Numbered from the stretch's first letter, positions 27,639-37,233 are shown. The stretch: DNA of 64,000 nt from Pseudomonas nicosulfuronedens (GCF_005877905.1 NZ_SWDV01000001.1:1-64000); one strand, 5' to 3'. The notes: generated by a model not told the origin, from the letters alone. A program made the numbers and translations.

Positions 27639-29074
27639 GCGATTTCCCGGGTCTCGAAAAGTGCACGGACGAAGGCGTCAGCCTCGAAGGTTCGAAGATC
27701 GTCGATCCCTTCGCCGACACCGATGTAGCGGATCGGCAGGCCGAACTGCTTGGCCAGGGCGAAGATCACCCCGCCCTTGGCGGTGCCGTCCAGTTTGGTC
27801 AGGGCCAGGCCGGTGAGTTCCACGGCGTTGTTGAACTGCTTGGCCTGGTTGATGGCGTTCTGCCCGGTGCCGGCATCCAGCACCAGCAGGACTTCATGTG
27901 GAGCCGTCTCGTCCAGCTTGCCGATCACGCGGCGCACCTTCTTCAGCTCTTCCATCAGGTTGTCCTTGGTGTGCAGGCGACCGGCGGTGTCGGCAATCAG
28001 CACGTCCACGCCACGGGCCTTGGCCGCCTGCACGGCGTCGAAGATCACCGAGGCGGAGTCCGCGCCAGTGTGCTGGGCGATCACCGCGATGTTGTTGCGC
28101 TCGCCCCAGACCTGCAGTTGCTCGACAGCGGCGGCGCGGAAGGTGTCGCCGGCGGCCAGCATGACCTTCTTGCCATCCAGCTGCAGCTTCTTGGCCAGCT
28201 TGCCGATGGTGGTGGTCTTGCCGACGCCGTTCACACCGACCACCAGGATCACGTAGGGCTGCTTGTCGGTGGTGATGGTCAGCGGCTGCTCGACAGGACG
28301 CAGCAGGCCGGCCAGTTCTTCCTGCAGGGCCTTGTACAGCGCTTCGCTGTCGGCCAGTTCCTTGCGCGCCACGCGCTTGGTCAGGTTCTGCACGATGGTG
28401 GTGGTGGCTTCGACCCCGACGTCGGCCGTCAGCAGGCGGGTCTCGATCTCGTCCAGCAGGTCATCGTCGATGGCCTTCTTGCCCAGGAACAGGCTGGCCA
28501 TGCCTTCGCCGAGGCTGGCGCTGGTCTTCGACAGGCCCTGCTTGAGGCGGGCGAAGAAGCCTATCTTGGCCGGTTCACTGGTAGCAGGCTTGGCCTGCGG
28601 TTCGGGTTCAGGTTGCGGAGCGGGCTCGGGTTCCGGCTGGGCGACCACGACGGGCGCTTCGGCAACGGGGTCGGGCTGAGCCGGTGCGGCGACAGGCGCC
28701 TGCTCGACGGGGGCAACTGGTTGCGCAGCGGGCTGCGGCGCCTCGGCAACGACCGGCTGCGCGGCGGGCTGCGGCTCAGGTTGCGGGGCGGGTTGCGCCA
28801 GCGGCTCGACCGGCACGCTGGCCGGCACCACGTCGACTATCGGCTCGGGCGTCGGTTCCGCTGCCAGCTCGGCACGCGGGGCGACCGGCTCGGCCTGGGC
28901 GGCGGGAGCCTGCTCGGTGGCGGGAACCGGTTCGACGGCAACAGGCTGTTCTACCTGCGGCTCGGCTTCGGCGGCGGGTTGTTCCTCGGCCTGTGGCTTC
29001 TTGCGCCACCAGCCGAACAGACCCTTCTTCTCCCCGGCTGGCGGGGCCTTCTTGTCGTCGTTGGAACCAAACAT
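27635..29074 (-). CDS. ftsY: Signal recognition particle receptor FtsY
   Basis: A 479-residue SRP receptor GTPase. The first about 175 residues are an Ala/Pro/Gln/Glu-rich acidic domain built from short repeats ([12 protein letters not shown]-like), preceded by GLFGWWRKK, typical of the membrane-targeting A domain. The NG domain follows: G1 [24 protein letters not shown] (G3), [10 protein letters not shown] (G4) and [12 protein letters not shown] at the end. It couples SRP-bound ribosomes to the translocon. First gene of the ftsYEX operon, divergent from the M16 peptidase pair. Confidence 0.97.
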   Translation of the reverse strand: MFGSNDDKKAPPAGEKKGLFGWWRKKPQAEEQPAAEAEPQVEQPVAVEPVPATEQAPAAQAEPVAPRAELAAEPTPEPIVDVVPASVPVEPLAQPAPQPEPQPAAQPVVAEAPQPAAQPVAPVEQAPVAAPAQPDPVAEAPVVVAQPEPEPAPQPEPEPQAKPATSEPAKIGFFARLKQGLSKTSASLGEGMASLFLGKKAIDDDLLDEIETRLLTADVGVEATTTIVQNLTKRVARKELADSEALYKALQEELAGLLRPVEQPLTITTDKQPYVILVVGVNGVGKTTTIGKLAKKLQLDGKKVMLAAGDTFRAAAVEQLQVWGERNNIAVIAQHTGADSASVIFDAVQAAKARGVDVLIADTAGRLHTKDNLMEELKKVRRVIGKLDETAPHEVLLVLDAGTGQNAINQAKQFNNAVELTGLALTKLDGTAKGGVIFALAKQFGLPIRYIGVGEGIDDLRTFEADAFVRALFETREIA

Positions 29075-29279
29075 GTAGGGATCGAATCTCTAGGGGGCGC
29101 CACACAGGCAGGCAACAAAGAGCCAGGCAGAAAAAAGCCTCGAAACAGCTTTGAGAAGCCCTGAACGTGGCCGCCCGGAAAACGGATGGGTATCCTAGCA
29201 TCTCCTCGCCCGCCGGGGTTAAGAGGCTGGCCGCCAGCCTGCATAGACCCCGCGGACAGCCCGAAAGGTTCAGTCCACG

Positions 29280-30650
29280 ATGAAAACCCTTGCACGCCGC
29301 CATGCCGGCCTGTTGCTCGGCTCCCTGTTGCTGCCGCTGATGGCGAGCGCCGCGGAACCACAGCCCACCCACGAATACACCCTGGACAACGGCCTGAAGG
29401 TCGTCGTCCGCGAAGACCATCGCGCCCCCGTGGTGGTCTCCCAGCTCTGGTACAAGGTCGGCTCCAGCTACGAGACGCCCGGCCTCACCGGTCTCTCCCA
29501 CGCCCTGGAGCACATGATGTTCAAGGGCAGCCGCAAGCTCGGCCCTGGCCAGGCCTCGCTGGTACTGCGCGACCTCGGTGCAGAAGAGAACGCCTTCACC
29601 ACCGACGACTACACCGCCTATTACCAGGTGCTCGCCCGCGACCGCCTGCCGGTGGCGCTGGAGCTGGAAGCCGACCGCATGGCGCACCTCGCCCTGCCGG
29701 CCGACCAGTTCAAGAGCGAGATCGAGGTGATCAAGGAAGAACGCCGCCTGCGCACCGAGGACAAACCCAGCGCGCTGGCGTTCGAGCGCTTCAAGGCCGC
29801 CGCCTACCCCGCCAGCGGCTACCGCACGCCGACTATCGGCTGGATGGCCGACCTGCAGCGCATGACCATCGACGACCTGCGCCACTGGTACCAGGCCTGG
29901 TATGCGCCGAACAACGCCACCCTGGTGGTGGTCGGCGACGTCACCGGCGACGAGGTGAAAGCCCTGGCGCAGAAGTACTTCGGCGAAATTCCCAAGCGCG
30001 ACCTGCCCGCCGCACGCAAACCGCTGGAGCTGGCCGAGCCGGGCGAGCGCCGCCTGAAGCTGCACGTGCGCACCCAGCTGCCCAGCCTGATCATGGGCTT
30101 CAACGTGCCGACCCTGGGCAGCAGCGACGACGCCAAGCAGATCAACGCCCTGCGCCTGATCTCGGCGATTCTCGACGGCGGCTACAGCGCACGCCTGGCC
30201 GCCCGCCTGGAGCGCGGCGAGGAAATCGTCGCCGGGGCCTCGGCCTCCTATGACGCCTTCTCCCGCGGCGACGGCCTGTTCTTCCTCTCGGCCACGCCCA
30301 ACGTGCAGACCGGCAAGACCCTCGACCAGGTCGAGGCCGCCCTGTGGAAGCAACTGGAAGACCTCAAGCAGAACCCGCCGAGCAAAGAGGAACTGGAGCG
30401 TGTGCGCGCCCAGGTCATTGCCGGGCTGGTCTACGAGCGTGACTCCATCGCCGGGCAGGCCAGCACCATCGGCGAGCTGGAAAGCGTCGGCCTCGGCTGG
30501 CGCCTGGCGGACAAGGACCTGGAAGCCATCCAGGCGGTCACCGCCGAAGATATCCAGCAAGCTGCCCGCACCTATTTCACCCGCTCCCGCCTGACCCTCG
30601 CCCAGGTCCTGCCGGAAGTCGCCACCGACAAGGAGCCGAGCCATGAGTGA
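29280..30650 (+). CDS. M16 family zinc metallopeptidase (catalytic partner)
   Basis: A 456-residue exported peptidase with signal peptide ending MASAAEP. The inverted zinc motif HxxEH is intact: H74-A-L-E77-H78. The usual later glutamate region (ALELEADRMAHLAL) is present, followed by the second M16 domain after about residue 230. It overlaps by 8 bases the next gene, a relative without the zinc motif; such pairs form heterodimers with one catalytic subunit. Substrate unknown; periplasmic location inferred from the signal peptide. Confidence 0.9.
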   Translation: MKTLARRHAGLLLGSLLLPLMASAAEPQPTHEYTLDNGLKVVVREDHRAPVVVSQLWYKVGSSYETPGLTGLSHALEHMMFKGSRKLGPGQASLVLRDLGAEENAFTTDDYTAYYQVLARDRLPVALELEADRMAHLALPADQFKSEIEVIKEERRLRTEDKPSALAFERFKAAAYPASGYRTPTIGWMADLQRMTIDDLRHWYQAWYAPNNATLVVVGDVTGDEVKALAQKYFGEIPKRDLPAARKPLELAEPGERRLKLHVRTQLPSLIMGFNVPTLGSSDDAKQINALRLISAILDGGYSARLAARLERGEEIVAGASASYDAFSRGDGLFFLSATPNVQTGKTLDQVEAALWKQLEDLKQNPPSKEELERVRAQVIAGLVYERDSIAGQASTIGELESVGLGWRLADKDLEAIQAVTAEDIQQAARTYFTRSRLTLAQVLPEVATDKEPSHE

Positions 30651-32154
30651 ACGCAATGGCCTGCGCTACGGCCTGGTCGGGCTGATCGTCATCGCGCTGA
30701 TCGCCGGACTGGTGCTGTTCGTTTCCCGCCCCGTCGCCGCGCCCGAAGCGGTCACGCCGGCGCCCGCTCAACCGGCCGCCGCTGAAAACGCTGCGCCCAC
30801 CGGCCTGCAATCGCTTGCCGAAGCCGCCGGCAAGGCGCCCAGCCACCGCAAGCTGAACATCCAGCAATGGCAGACCGCCGAAGGCGCCCGCGTGCTCTTC
30901 GTCGAAGCCCATGAGCTGCCGATGTTCGACCTGCGCCTGACCTTCGCCGCCGGCAGCAGCCAGGACGGCGACAGCTACGGCCTGGCCATGCTGACCAACG
31001 CCATGCTCAACGAAGGTGTGCCCGGCAAGGACACCAGCGCCATCGCCGCGGGCTTCGACGACCTGGGCGCCAACTTCAGCAATGGCTCCTACCGCGACAT
31101 GGCCGTAGCCGGCCTGCGCAGCCTGAGCGAGCCGACCAAGCGCGACGCAGCGCTGGCGCTGTTCGACCAGGTGATCGGCCAGCCGACCTTCCCCGAGGAC
31201 GCCCTGGCGCGCATCAAGAACCAGGTCATGGCCGGCTTCGAGTACCAGAAGCAGAACCCCGGCAAGCTGGCGGGCCTGGAGCTGTTCAAGCGGCTCTATG
31301 GTGATCACCCCTACGCCCACTCCAGCGACGGCAACGAGAAATCGGTGCCGAAGATCAGCGTTGCCCAGCTGCGCACCTTCCACCAGAAGGCCTACGCCGC
31401 CGGCAACGTGGTCATCGCACTGGTCGGCGACCTGACCCGCGAGCAGGCCGAAGCCATCGCTGGCAGCGTCTCGAAATCCCTGCCCAAGGGCCCCGCCCTG
31501 CCGGCGCCGGGCGAGCCGCAGACACCCAAGGCCGGCGTCACCCACATCGAGTTCCCGTCCAAGCAGACCCAGCTGATGCTGGCGCAGCTGGGCATCACCC
31601 GTAACGACCCGGACTACGCCGCGCTCTACCTAGGCAACCAGATCCTCGGCGGCGGCGGCTTCGGTACTCGCCTGATGGATCAGGTGCGCGAGAAGCGCGG
31701 CCTGACCTACGGCGTGTATTCCGGCTTCACCGGCATGCAATCGCGCGGGCCGTTCACTATCGGCCTGCAGACCCGCGCCGAGATGAGCGAAGGCACCCTC
31801 AAGCTGGTCCAGGACATCGTTCGCGACTACCTCGACAAGGGCCCGACGCAGAAGGAACTAGATGACGCCAAGCGCGAGCTGGCCGGCAGCTTCCCGCTGT
31901 CCACCGCGAGCAACGCCGACATCGTCGGCCAGCTGGGCGCCATCGGCTTCTACAACCTGCCGCTGGATTACCTGGAGACCTTCCTCAGCCAGGTCCAGGG
32001 CCTGAGCGTGGAGCAGGTGAAGGCCGCAATGCGCCGCCACCTCGACCCGGACGCCTTCGTCATCGTCACCGCCGGCCCCACGGTGCCGCAGCAACCGCTG
32101 CCACCGCCCACCGACAAACCCGCCGCGCAACCTGCCGGCGTACCGGAGCACTGA
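30643..32154 (+). CDS. M16 family peptidase-like protein without zinc site (partner subunit)
   Basis: A 503-residue protein with one N-terminal membrane segment (about 9-28, LVGLIVIALIAGLVLFV) and an Ala/Pro-rich linker, then two M16-like domains. Where the catalytic subunit has HxxEH, this one reads SYGLAMLTNAMLNEG, so it cannot bind zinc in the usual way. The C-terminal domain has GGGGFGTRLMDQVREKRGLTYGVYS, the R/Y loop that contacts substrate in M16 proteases. The arrangement resembles processing peptidase alpha/beta pairs. It shares its stop with the rsmD start. Confidence 0.9.
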   Translation: MSERNGLRYGLVGLIVIALIAGLVLFVSRPVAAPEAVTPAPAQPAAAENAAPTGLQSLAEAAGKAPSHRKLNIQQWQTAEGARVLFVEAHELPMFDLRLTFAAGSSQDGDSYGLAMLTNAMLNEGVPGKDTSAIAAGFDDLGANFSNGSYRDMAVAGLRSLSEPTKRDAALALFDQVIGQPTFPEDALARIKNQVMAGFEYQKQNPGKLAGLELFKRLYGDHPYAHSSDGNEKSVPKISVAQLRTFHQKAYAAGNVVIALVGDLTREQAEAIAGSVSKSLPKGPALPAPGEPQTPKAGVTHIEFPSKQTQLMLAQLGITRNDPDYAALYLGNQILGGGGFGTRLMDQVREKRGLTYGVYSGFTGMQSRGPFTIGLQTRAEMSEGTLKLVQDIVRDYLDKGPTQKELDDAKRELAGSFPLSTASNADIVGQLGAIGFYNLPLDYLETFLSQVQGLSVEQVKAAMRRHLDPDAFVIVTAGPTVPQQPLPPPTDKPAAQPAGVPEH

Positions 32155-32762
32155 TGAGCAAACGACCCGGCGGCGCCCCGCGCGCCGCACAAAAGCCCCA
32201 CCGCGGCCAGGGCCAGCTGCGCATCATCGGCGGCGAGTGGCGCAGCCGGCGCTTCGCCTTCCCTGACGGTCCGGGCCTGCGCCCGACCCCGGACCGGGTG
32301 CGCGAGACGCTGTTCAACTGGCTGGCGGCCTACGTCCCCGGCGCCCGCGTGCTCGACCCCTTCGCCGGCAGCGGTGCGCTGTTCCTCGAAGCGCTGTCCC
32401 GCGGAGCCAGCGCGGGCCTCGCGCTGGACACCAACGGTGAAGCGGTGGCCGCCCTGCGCAGCACTCTCGACACCTTGAAGTGCGCCAACGGCCAACTGGT
32501 GATGACCGACTCGCTGCGCTACCTGGATAACCAGGCCGCGCAGCCCTTCGACCTGGTCTTCCTCGACCCGCCGTTCCACCAGGACCTGCTGCAGAACACC
32601 TGCCGCCTGCTGGAAGAACGCGGCTGGCTGGCCAAGGACGCCTGGGTCTACACCGAAAGCGAAGCCGTACCCTCCAGCCTCGGCCTGCCGGCCAACTGGC
32701 GGCTGCACCGGGAGAAGAAGGCCGGTTCGGTGCATTACGCGCTGTGGCAGCGGGAAGGCTGA
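32154..32762 (+). CDS. rsmD: 16S rRNA (guanine-966 N2)-methyltransferase RsmD
   Basis: A 202-residue SAM enzyme. RIIGGEWRSRRF and RPTPDRVRETLFNWL at the N-terminus, DPFAGSGALFLEALSRGA for SAM binding and the catalytic DPPF are the RsmD signature. It starts on the stop codon of the M16 partner gene (TGATG), so it is translated from the same mRNA. Confidence 0.96.
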   Translation: MSKRPGGAPRAAQKPHRGQGQLRIIGGEWRSRRFAFPDGPGLRPTPDRVRETLFNWLAAYVPGARVLDPFAGSGALFLEALSRGASAGLALDTNGEAVAALRSTLDTLKCANGQLVMTDSLRYLDNQAAQPFDLVFLDPPFHQDLLQNTCRLLEERGWLAKDAWVYTESEAVPSSLGLPANWRLHREKKAGSVHYALWQREG

Positions 32763-32765
32763 CGG

Positions 32766-33320
32766 ATGCCGGACGCCCTGCGCGAACAACTGCTGGCGCT
32801 GGACGAGCGCTGTTTCGAACAGCCCGCCAGCGACTGGGCCGGTAACGTCACCCTGCCCGCCGAGCTGGCACGCTTCTATCGCGAAGTCGGCCCCTGCGAC
32901 TGCAACCTGGATACCGCCGGCAATCCGTTCTTCATCCCCTCGCTGGCGAAGCTGTGGAAGCAGCAGGCCGGCTATCGCTGGCACGGCCTGACCGGCGAGC
33001 GGCTGGCAGGGTGGAGCGAGGACTGGATCGTGGTGGCGGACCAGGGTGCCGACCCCTTCATCTTCGAGTGCTCCACCGGCCGGATCCTCTTCGACCAGCA
33101 TGGCGGCCCGTGGGCCCCGGCACCGATGTTCGATGACCTCTGGCAGATGACCGCCTGCCTCGCCACTTTCGCCCGCGTGTGGCGCGGCGCGGGCGAGGAC
33201 ATCTTCGCCGAGGATTACAGCGTCAACCCGGTCTACCGCCGTGAGCTGATCAGCGAGCTGGCAAAGCTGCTGGGAGACTCCCGTCGTGCGGAAGACCTGG
33301 CCGACGAATTCGGCTGGTAG
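32766..33320 (+). CDS. SMI1/KNR4 (SUKH)-like protein
   Basis: A 184-residue protein 3 bases after rsmD. The pattern LPAELARFYREVGPCDC, then FFIPSLAKLW, WSEDWIVVADQGADPFIFECSTGRILFDQHGG resembles the SUKH (SMI1/KNR4) fold, which begins with an LP-x3-F helix and has the 'G-D-P-hydrophobic' strand. SUKH proteins are often immunity proteins against polymorphic toxins, but no toxin gene lies nearby and its place in the rsmD operon suggests a housekeeping role. Assignment is by pattern only. Confidence 0.55.
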   Translation: MPDALREQLLALDERCFEQPASDWAGNVTLPAELARFYREVGPCDCNLDTAGNPFFIPSLAKLWKQQAGYRWHGLTGERLAGWSEDWIVVADQGADPFIFECSTGRILFDQHGGPWAPAPMFDDLWQMTACLATFARVWRGAGEDIFAEDYSVNPVYRRELISELAKLLGDSRRAEDLADEFGW

Positions 33321-33325
33321 CGAGC

Positions 33326-34321
33326 CTACTGGCTCGCCGGCTCCGCCGCGTCGACGGCCTCGGCTGCATCGACTGCGCTGGCCTCCACGGCCTCCGGTTC
33401 AGGCGAGGCGCTCTCCACACCGCGATTGGCGTGCCGGCGATCGGGTACGCCCGAGCAGTCGGCGCTGCCGGACAGCTCCCCATCCAGCGCGGCATGGGTC
33501 CAGTTTTCCAGGCGGGTGTACCAGGCCGCGTCCTCGGCAGTCTTCAGCCAGGCGATGGCTTCCGCGTCCTGCTGCTGCGCGGCCTTTTCCAGCCAGAGCC
33601 GTGCCTGCAGCTTGTTCATGCCGGCACCGGAGCCGTTCCAGTAGGCCTCGCCGACCTTGAACTGGGCGCGGGCATTACCCTGGGTCGCCGCCTTGCAGAA
33701 CCACTGGAAGGCCTTTTCCCGGCTGGCGGCGTAGCGATCCTGCAGCGCAGCCTCTTCCTCGGAAGCAGCGTCGTAGATGCCCTGGGAGTCATCCAGGTAG
33801 AACCATCCCAGGTTGGTTTCGGCGTCTTCGCTGCCGGCCCCCGCTGCGCGTTCGAACCAGGTGCCGGCCTTGACCCGGTCCTTGTCGACGCCTTCGCCGC
33901 CCCAGTAGAGGACGCCCATCTCGTTCTGCGCGCCAGCGTCGCCCTGCTCCGCGGCCTTGCGGAACCAGCGTGCCGCTTCCGCCTTGTCCTCCGGGCCGCC
34001 GTCACCGTCGCGATAGAGCATCGCCAGCTGGATCTGTGCGCGAGCCATCCCGGCCTCGGCGGCCTTGCCCCACCATTTGCGCGCGCCGGCGTAGTTCTGC
34101 TGCTGGTAGAAGTAGGCGCCGAAATCGAACAGGGCTTGCGGCTTGCCCGTCTCGGCGGCCTGGTGGAGGCGGGTGAATTCGGCGAACAGCTGCTCGCCGC
34201 GCCCGTCACCCTGCTCGGTACCGGGCGGCGCCTCACTGACGTCGGGCGAAGCGCCCTCGGCCGAGGCGAATGTGGGCAGGGCCAGTGAAAGAGCGGACAG
34301 GAAAACCCAACGGCTGAACAT
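33326..34321 (-). CDS. Sel1-repeat exported protein
   Basis: A 331-residue protein with signal peptide (MFSRWVFLSALSLALPTFASAEG) and five or so Sel1-like TPR repeats between about residues 50 and 270, each with the A-x2-G-x-A-x2-LG pattern (for example AEAGMARAQIQLAMLYRDGDGG and AEQGDAGAQNEMGVLYWGGEGV). The C-terminus is a low-complexity Glu/Ala/Val tail. ATG at 34321 preferred; an in-frame TTG is three codons upstream. Sel1 proteins serve as adaptors; the partner is unknown. It is convergent with the SUKH-like gene, 5 bases apart. Confidence 0.82.
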   Translation of the reverse strand: MFSRWVFLSALSLALPTFASAEGASPDVSEAPPGTEQGDGRGEQLFAEFTRLHQAAETGKPQALFDFGAYFYQQQNYAGARKWWGKAAEAGMARAQIQLAMLYRDGDGGPEDKAEAARWFRKAAEQGDAGAQNEMGVLYWGGEGVDKDRVKAGTWFERAAGAGSEDAETNLGWFYLDDSQGIYDAASEEEAALQDRYAASREKAFQWFCKAATQGNARAQFKVGEAYWNGSGAGMNKLQARLWLEKAAQQQDAEAIAWLKTAEDAAWYTRLENWTHAALDGELSGSADCSGVPDRRHANRGVESASPEPEAVEASAVDAAEAVDAAEPASQ

Positions 34322-34392
34322 ACGTGACAATCCTCATGTCGGTTGAAGCGGTCGGCCGTCCCGGCTCGACCTTGTGGCGGTGGTTGCAGGTC

Positions 34393-34746
34393 TCAGATCG
34401 ACTTGCCGACATCGACGGTGCTGGTGCGCACCAATTCCACGCCGTCGACCACCATTTTCCATTGGTTACCATCCTGGTAAGGCGGCCTGGAGACCTTGAA
34501 GTGCGTGTCGAACGGGCCGAATCCCACGGTGAAACCGTCGGCTTCGTAGCGCTTGATCGGCGCCTCGATGGACTTTGAAGTACTGCCCGAAACCCGCTTG
34601 TAGGCGACGCGGCCATCCGCCGTGACCAGCAGGCTCATCTGCGGTGAGGTCCACAAGCCAACGTAGGAGCGGTGCTCCTGCGGCACCGGTTCACCGCACG
34701 CGGCCAGCCACACGACCAGGCTCAACGCCGCGATTTTCTTCCACAT
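34393..34746 (-). CDS. Small lipoprotein, hypothetical
   Basis: A 117-residue lipoprotein: signal MWKKIAALSLVVWLAAC with the lipobox LAAC (C17) followed by GEPVPQ. The mature part (about 100 residues) is mostly beta-strand-like with no recognised family; it includes YVGLWTSPQMSLLVTADGRVAYKR, reminiscent of small calycin-like lipoproteins but not enough to assign. AAGGAGGGGATGGA precedes the ATG. It precedes the Sel1 gene on the same strand with 71 bases between them. Confidence 0.7.
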   Translation of the reverse strand: MWKKIAALSLVVWLAACGEPVPQEHRSYVGLWTSPQMSLLVTADGRVAYKRVSGSTSKSIEAPIKRYEADGFTVGFGPFDTHFKVSRPPYQDGNQWKMVVDGVELVRTSTVDVGKSI

Positions 34747-34853
34747 TCCATCCCCTCCTTTGCGTGGGTTTTCCTGGCGACGATGCATGAGGCATCCATC
34801 GTACGGCCGACTTGGCGTTACTATCACAACTCGTCGGCCCCATTCGATCCGTG

Positions 34854-35849
34854 ATGACTATACCCTCCCCGTTCAAACCCGCCTGGTGGCTACCCGGTCC
34901 GCACCTGCAAACCCTGTATGGCTCGCTCGCACGCAAGGCGCCCAGCCTCGAGCGCACCCGCGAGCGACTGTGGCTGGAGGATGGCGATTTCATCGACCTC
35001 GACTGGCACGGCCCGCATGAAGCGGACGCGCCGCTGGTGCTGGCGCTGCACGGGCTGACCGGCTCGTCGTCCTCGCACTACATCCTTGGCGTGCAGCAAC
35101 AGCTGGCGGCGCAGGGCTGGGCCAGTGTCGCGCTGAACTGGCGCGGCTGCTCGGGCGAGTCGAACCTGCTGCCCCGCGGCTACCACTCGGGCGTCAGCGA
35201 GGACCTCGCCTCGGTGGTTGCCCACGTCCGCGCGAAGCGGCCAATGGCGCCGCTTTACGCGGTGGGATATTCGCTGGGCGGCAACGTGCTGCTCAAGTAC
35301 CTGGGCGAAGCCTCGGACAGCTGCCCGCTGCAGGGCGCGGTGGCAGTGTCGGTACCCTTCCGCCTGGACCAGTGCGCCGACCGTATCGGCATTGGTTTCT
35401 CCAGGGTCTACCAGGCGCACTTCATGCGCGAACTGGTGGCCTATGTGCAGACCAAGCGCCAGGCATTCGCCGCCGGCGGCCACGCGGAAAACCTCGCCGC
35501 TCTGGAACGCCTCGGGCCGCTTGATGGCATGCGCACCTTCTGGGATTTCGACGACCGGGTGACCGCGCCGTTGCACGGTTTCGCCGATGTGCACGATTAC
35601 TACCGCCGCGCCTCCAGCCGCTATTACCTGGGCGGCATTCGCGTGCCGACACTGATCATCCAGTCCAGCGACGATCCCTTCATCCACGCCCACAGCGTGC
35701 CGCAACTGGACGAGCTGTCCGCTTCGACGCAGATGGAGCTGCTGCCCCATGGCGGCCATGTCGGCTTCATCGGCGGATCGCCTGGGCGTCCGGACTATTA
35801 TCTGGAGCGCCGCATCCCGCAGTGGCTGCGCGAACGACGAGAAGCCTGA
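34854..35849 (+). CDS. YheT-type alpha/beta hydrolase
   Basis: A 331-residue hydrolase. The oxyanion LALHGLTGSSSSHYI, the nucleophile elbow in VGYSLGGNVLLKYLGE and the terminal GGHVGFIGG histidine match the YheT/EMB8 group of alpha/beta hydrolases, which also has the SLNWRGCSGESN-like stretch seen here (VALNWRGCSGE). Substrate unknown; some homologues are esterases. The ATG at 34854 is preferred over a longer reading from 34812, though the Shine-Dalgarno is poor. Confidence 0.85.
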   Translation: MTIPSPFKPAWWLPGPHLQTLYGSLARKAPSLERTRERLWLEDGDFIDLDWHGPHEADAPLVLALHGLTGSSSSHYILGVQQQLAAQGWASVALNWRGCSGESNLLPRGYHSGVSEDLASVVAHVRAKRPMAPLYAVGYSLGGNVLLKYLGEASDSCPLQGAVAVSVPFRLDQCADRIGIGFSRVYQAHFMRELVAYVQTKRQAFAAGGHAENLAALERLGPLDGMRTFWDFDDRVTAPLHGFADVHDYYRRASSRYYLGGIRVPTLIIQSSDDPFIHAHSVPQLDELSASTQMELLPHGGHVGFIGGSPGRPDYYLERRIPQWLRERREA

Positions 35850-35931
35850 CTGCGCTGGATCAGCCCAGCAGTTCGGGAATGAGGCAGACTGGAACTGCAC
35901 CAGGAAGGAAACGCCAGAAAGGAGCGCCGCC

Positions 35932-36348
35932 ATGCACGACACGCCGCTGACGATCCTGCAGAACCCGCCGCTGAGCAACGCTCAGTGCGCCGCTATCGCC
36001 GCGCTTTACCGCGCCGTGGGCTGGGGCTCTCCTGGCACTACCGCGGAACTGCGCGATCTCTACGAATACTCCAGCTACTTCCTGCTGGCCCTGGACGGTG
36101 AACAGGTAGTCGGCCTGTTGCGCGCGGAAAGCGAGACGGCGCAGACCACCTGGCTGGCGGAGATCGCCGTACTGCCGAGGCTTCAATTGCGTGGAACGGG
36201 CCTGGCGCTGATGGCGCGTTTCCTCGCCGATCACCCTGACCGCACGCTTTATACCGATGCCACCGAAGGCGTGGAGGAGTTCTTCCTGCGCCACGGCATT
36301 GCCCTGCGCCGGCCGAGGGTGCCGGGGCCGCGCAAGGAGGATGCGTAA
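35932..36348 (+). CDS. GNAT family N-acetyltransferase
   Basis: A 138-residue acetyltransferase. The A motif is degenerate but readable (VLPRLQLRGTGLALMARFL, with R-x2-G-x-G/A), preceded by LLALDGEQVVGLLRAES for the central strands. AAAGGAG lies 7 bases before the ATG. Small GNATs of this kind acetylate diverse amines; no substrate can be inferred. It follows the hydrolase gene by 82 bases. Confidence 0.75.
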   Translation: MHDTPLTILQNPPLSNAQCAAIAALYRAVGWGSPGTTAELRDLYEYSSYFLLALDGEQVVGLLRAESETAQTTWLAEIAVLPRLQLRGTGLALMARFLADHPDRTLYTDATEGVEEFFLRHGIALRRPRVPGPRKEDA

Positions 36349-36366
36349 CTTCGCAGGTCGAGTATT

Positions 36367-36447
36367 CGGCGGATAACGCTGGCGCGTCATGCGCCCTACA
36401 CGGGCGTTCGGCGCAGGGCGAATAACCTTTCACGGTTATCTGCCGAC
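36367..36447. repeat. Intergenic inverted repeat, 'CGGCGGATAAC' type
   Basis: CGGCGGATAAC at the left and GTTATCTGCCG at the right end of about 80 bases; between them are further small palindromes (GGCGCGTCATGCGCC). Resembles repeats found near many Pseudomonas genes. It separates the GNAT gene from the convergent TetR gene. Confidence 0.55.
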
Positions 36448-36453
36448 GAAATC

Positions 36454-37107
36454 TCAGCCTTCCAACGGCACGTACAACCGATCGAACACCGCCGCCACCG
36501 CCTCGCGGAAGGGCTCGGCGATGTGCCCGCTCTCCAGCGCCAGCACCTGGTAGATGCCGCGCCGCATCAATGCCTCGCTGAGGTCGCTGGCCACTTCGCG
36601 GGTGGTGCAGAGGTAGCGCACCCACGAGGTGAGGATGATCCAGGCGTTGAGGGTCAGGGCCTCGAGCTGGGGTTCGTCCATCTGCAGGATGCCGGCGTCG
36701 ACGAAGCCCCGGTAGATCGCCTTGGCGTTGTCCATCGCGCGGCGGGCGAAGGAGCGGTAGCCGGCGGCCAGTTCCGGATCGGAATCCAGCAGGTGCTCCA
36801 GATCGCGGTGCAGGAAGCGGTAGTGCCACATCGCGGCGAGCAGCGCCTCCAGGTAGAAAGTCTTGTCCTCCACCGTTAGCGCGCGGCCTTCGGGCAGGTG
36901 CAGGAACTGGTCGACGTGGCTTTCGTACTCGGCGAACAGCTGGGCGATGATCACCTGCTTGTTGCGGTAGTGGTAGTACAGGTTGCCCGGCGAGATGCCC
37001 AGGTGCGCGGCGATGTGGTTGGTGGTGACGCTGCGTTCGCCCTGGGCGTTGAACAGCTCAAGGCTGGCCTGGGCGATGCGGTCACGGGTGTTGATGCGTG
37101 GTGCCAT
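36454..37107 (-). CDS. laoR: TetR-family repressor LaoR
   Basis: A 217-residue TetR regulator: the helix-turn-helix is SVTTNHIAAHLGISPGNLYYHYRNKQ (about residues 25-50), followed by a helical ligand domain. It is divergent from the aldehyde dehydrogenase-Tat protein-GMC oxidoreductase operon. This exact set corresponds, from memory, to PA0367-PA0364 of P. aeruginosa, described as LaoR and LaoCBA for long-chain alcohol oxidation; LaoR represses the operon. The perfect palindrome at 37243-37258 is its most likely operator. ATG at 37107. Confidence 0.85.
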   Translation of the reverse strand: MAPRINTRDRIAQASLELFNAQGERSVTTNHIAAHLGISPGNLYYHYRNKQVIIAQLFAEYESHVDQFLHLPEGRALTVEDKTFYLEALLAAMWHYRFLHRDLEHLLDSDPELAAGYRSFARRAMDNAKAIYRGFVDAGILQMDEPQLEALTLNAWIILTSWVRYLCTTREVASDLSEALMRRGIYQVLALESGHIAEPFREAVAAVFDRLYVPLEG

Positions 37108-37233
37108 TGCCAAAACTCATCGAAGCGGATTGCGCGGACGCAAAGGTACACCGATTGCTACCGCCTGACACAACTGTCGGGTTCGCCCAACTTTTCGTTG
37201 GCTGGGCCCGGCGGCGCGGAACCGGCATGCTGA

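Noticed and set aside
28776-30656. Long minus-strand open frame (626 codons) across ftsY and the first M16 gene
   Set aside because: Antisense to two well-supported genes; composition and repetitiveness are those of a GC-rich shadow frame, without recognisable domains.
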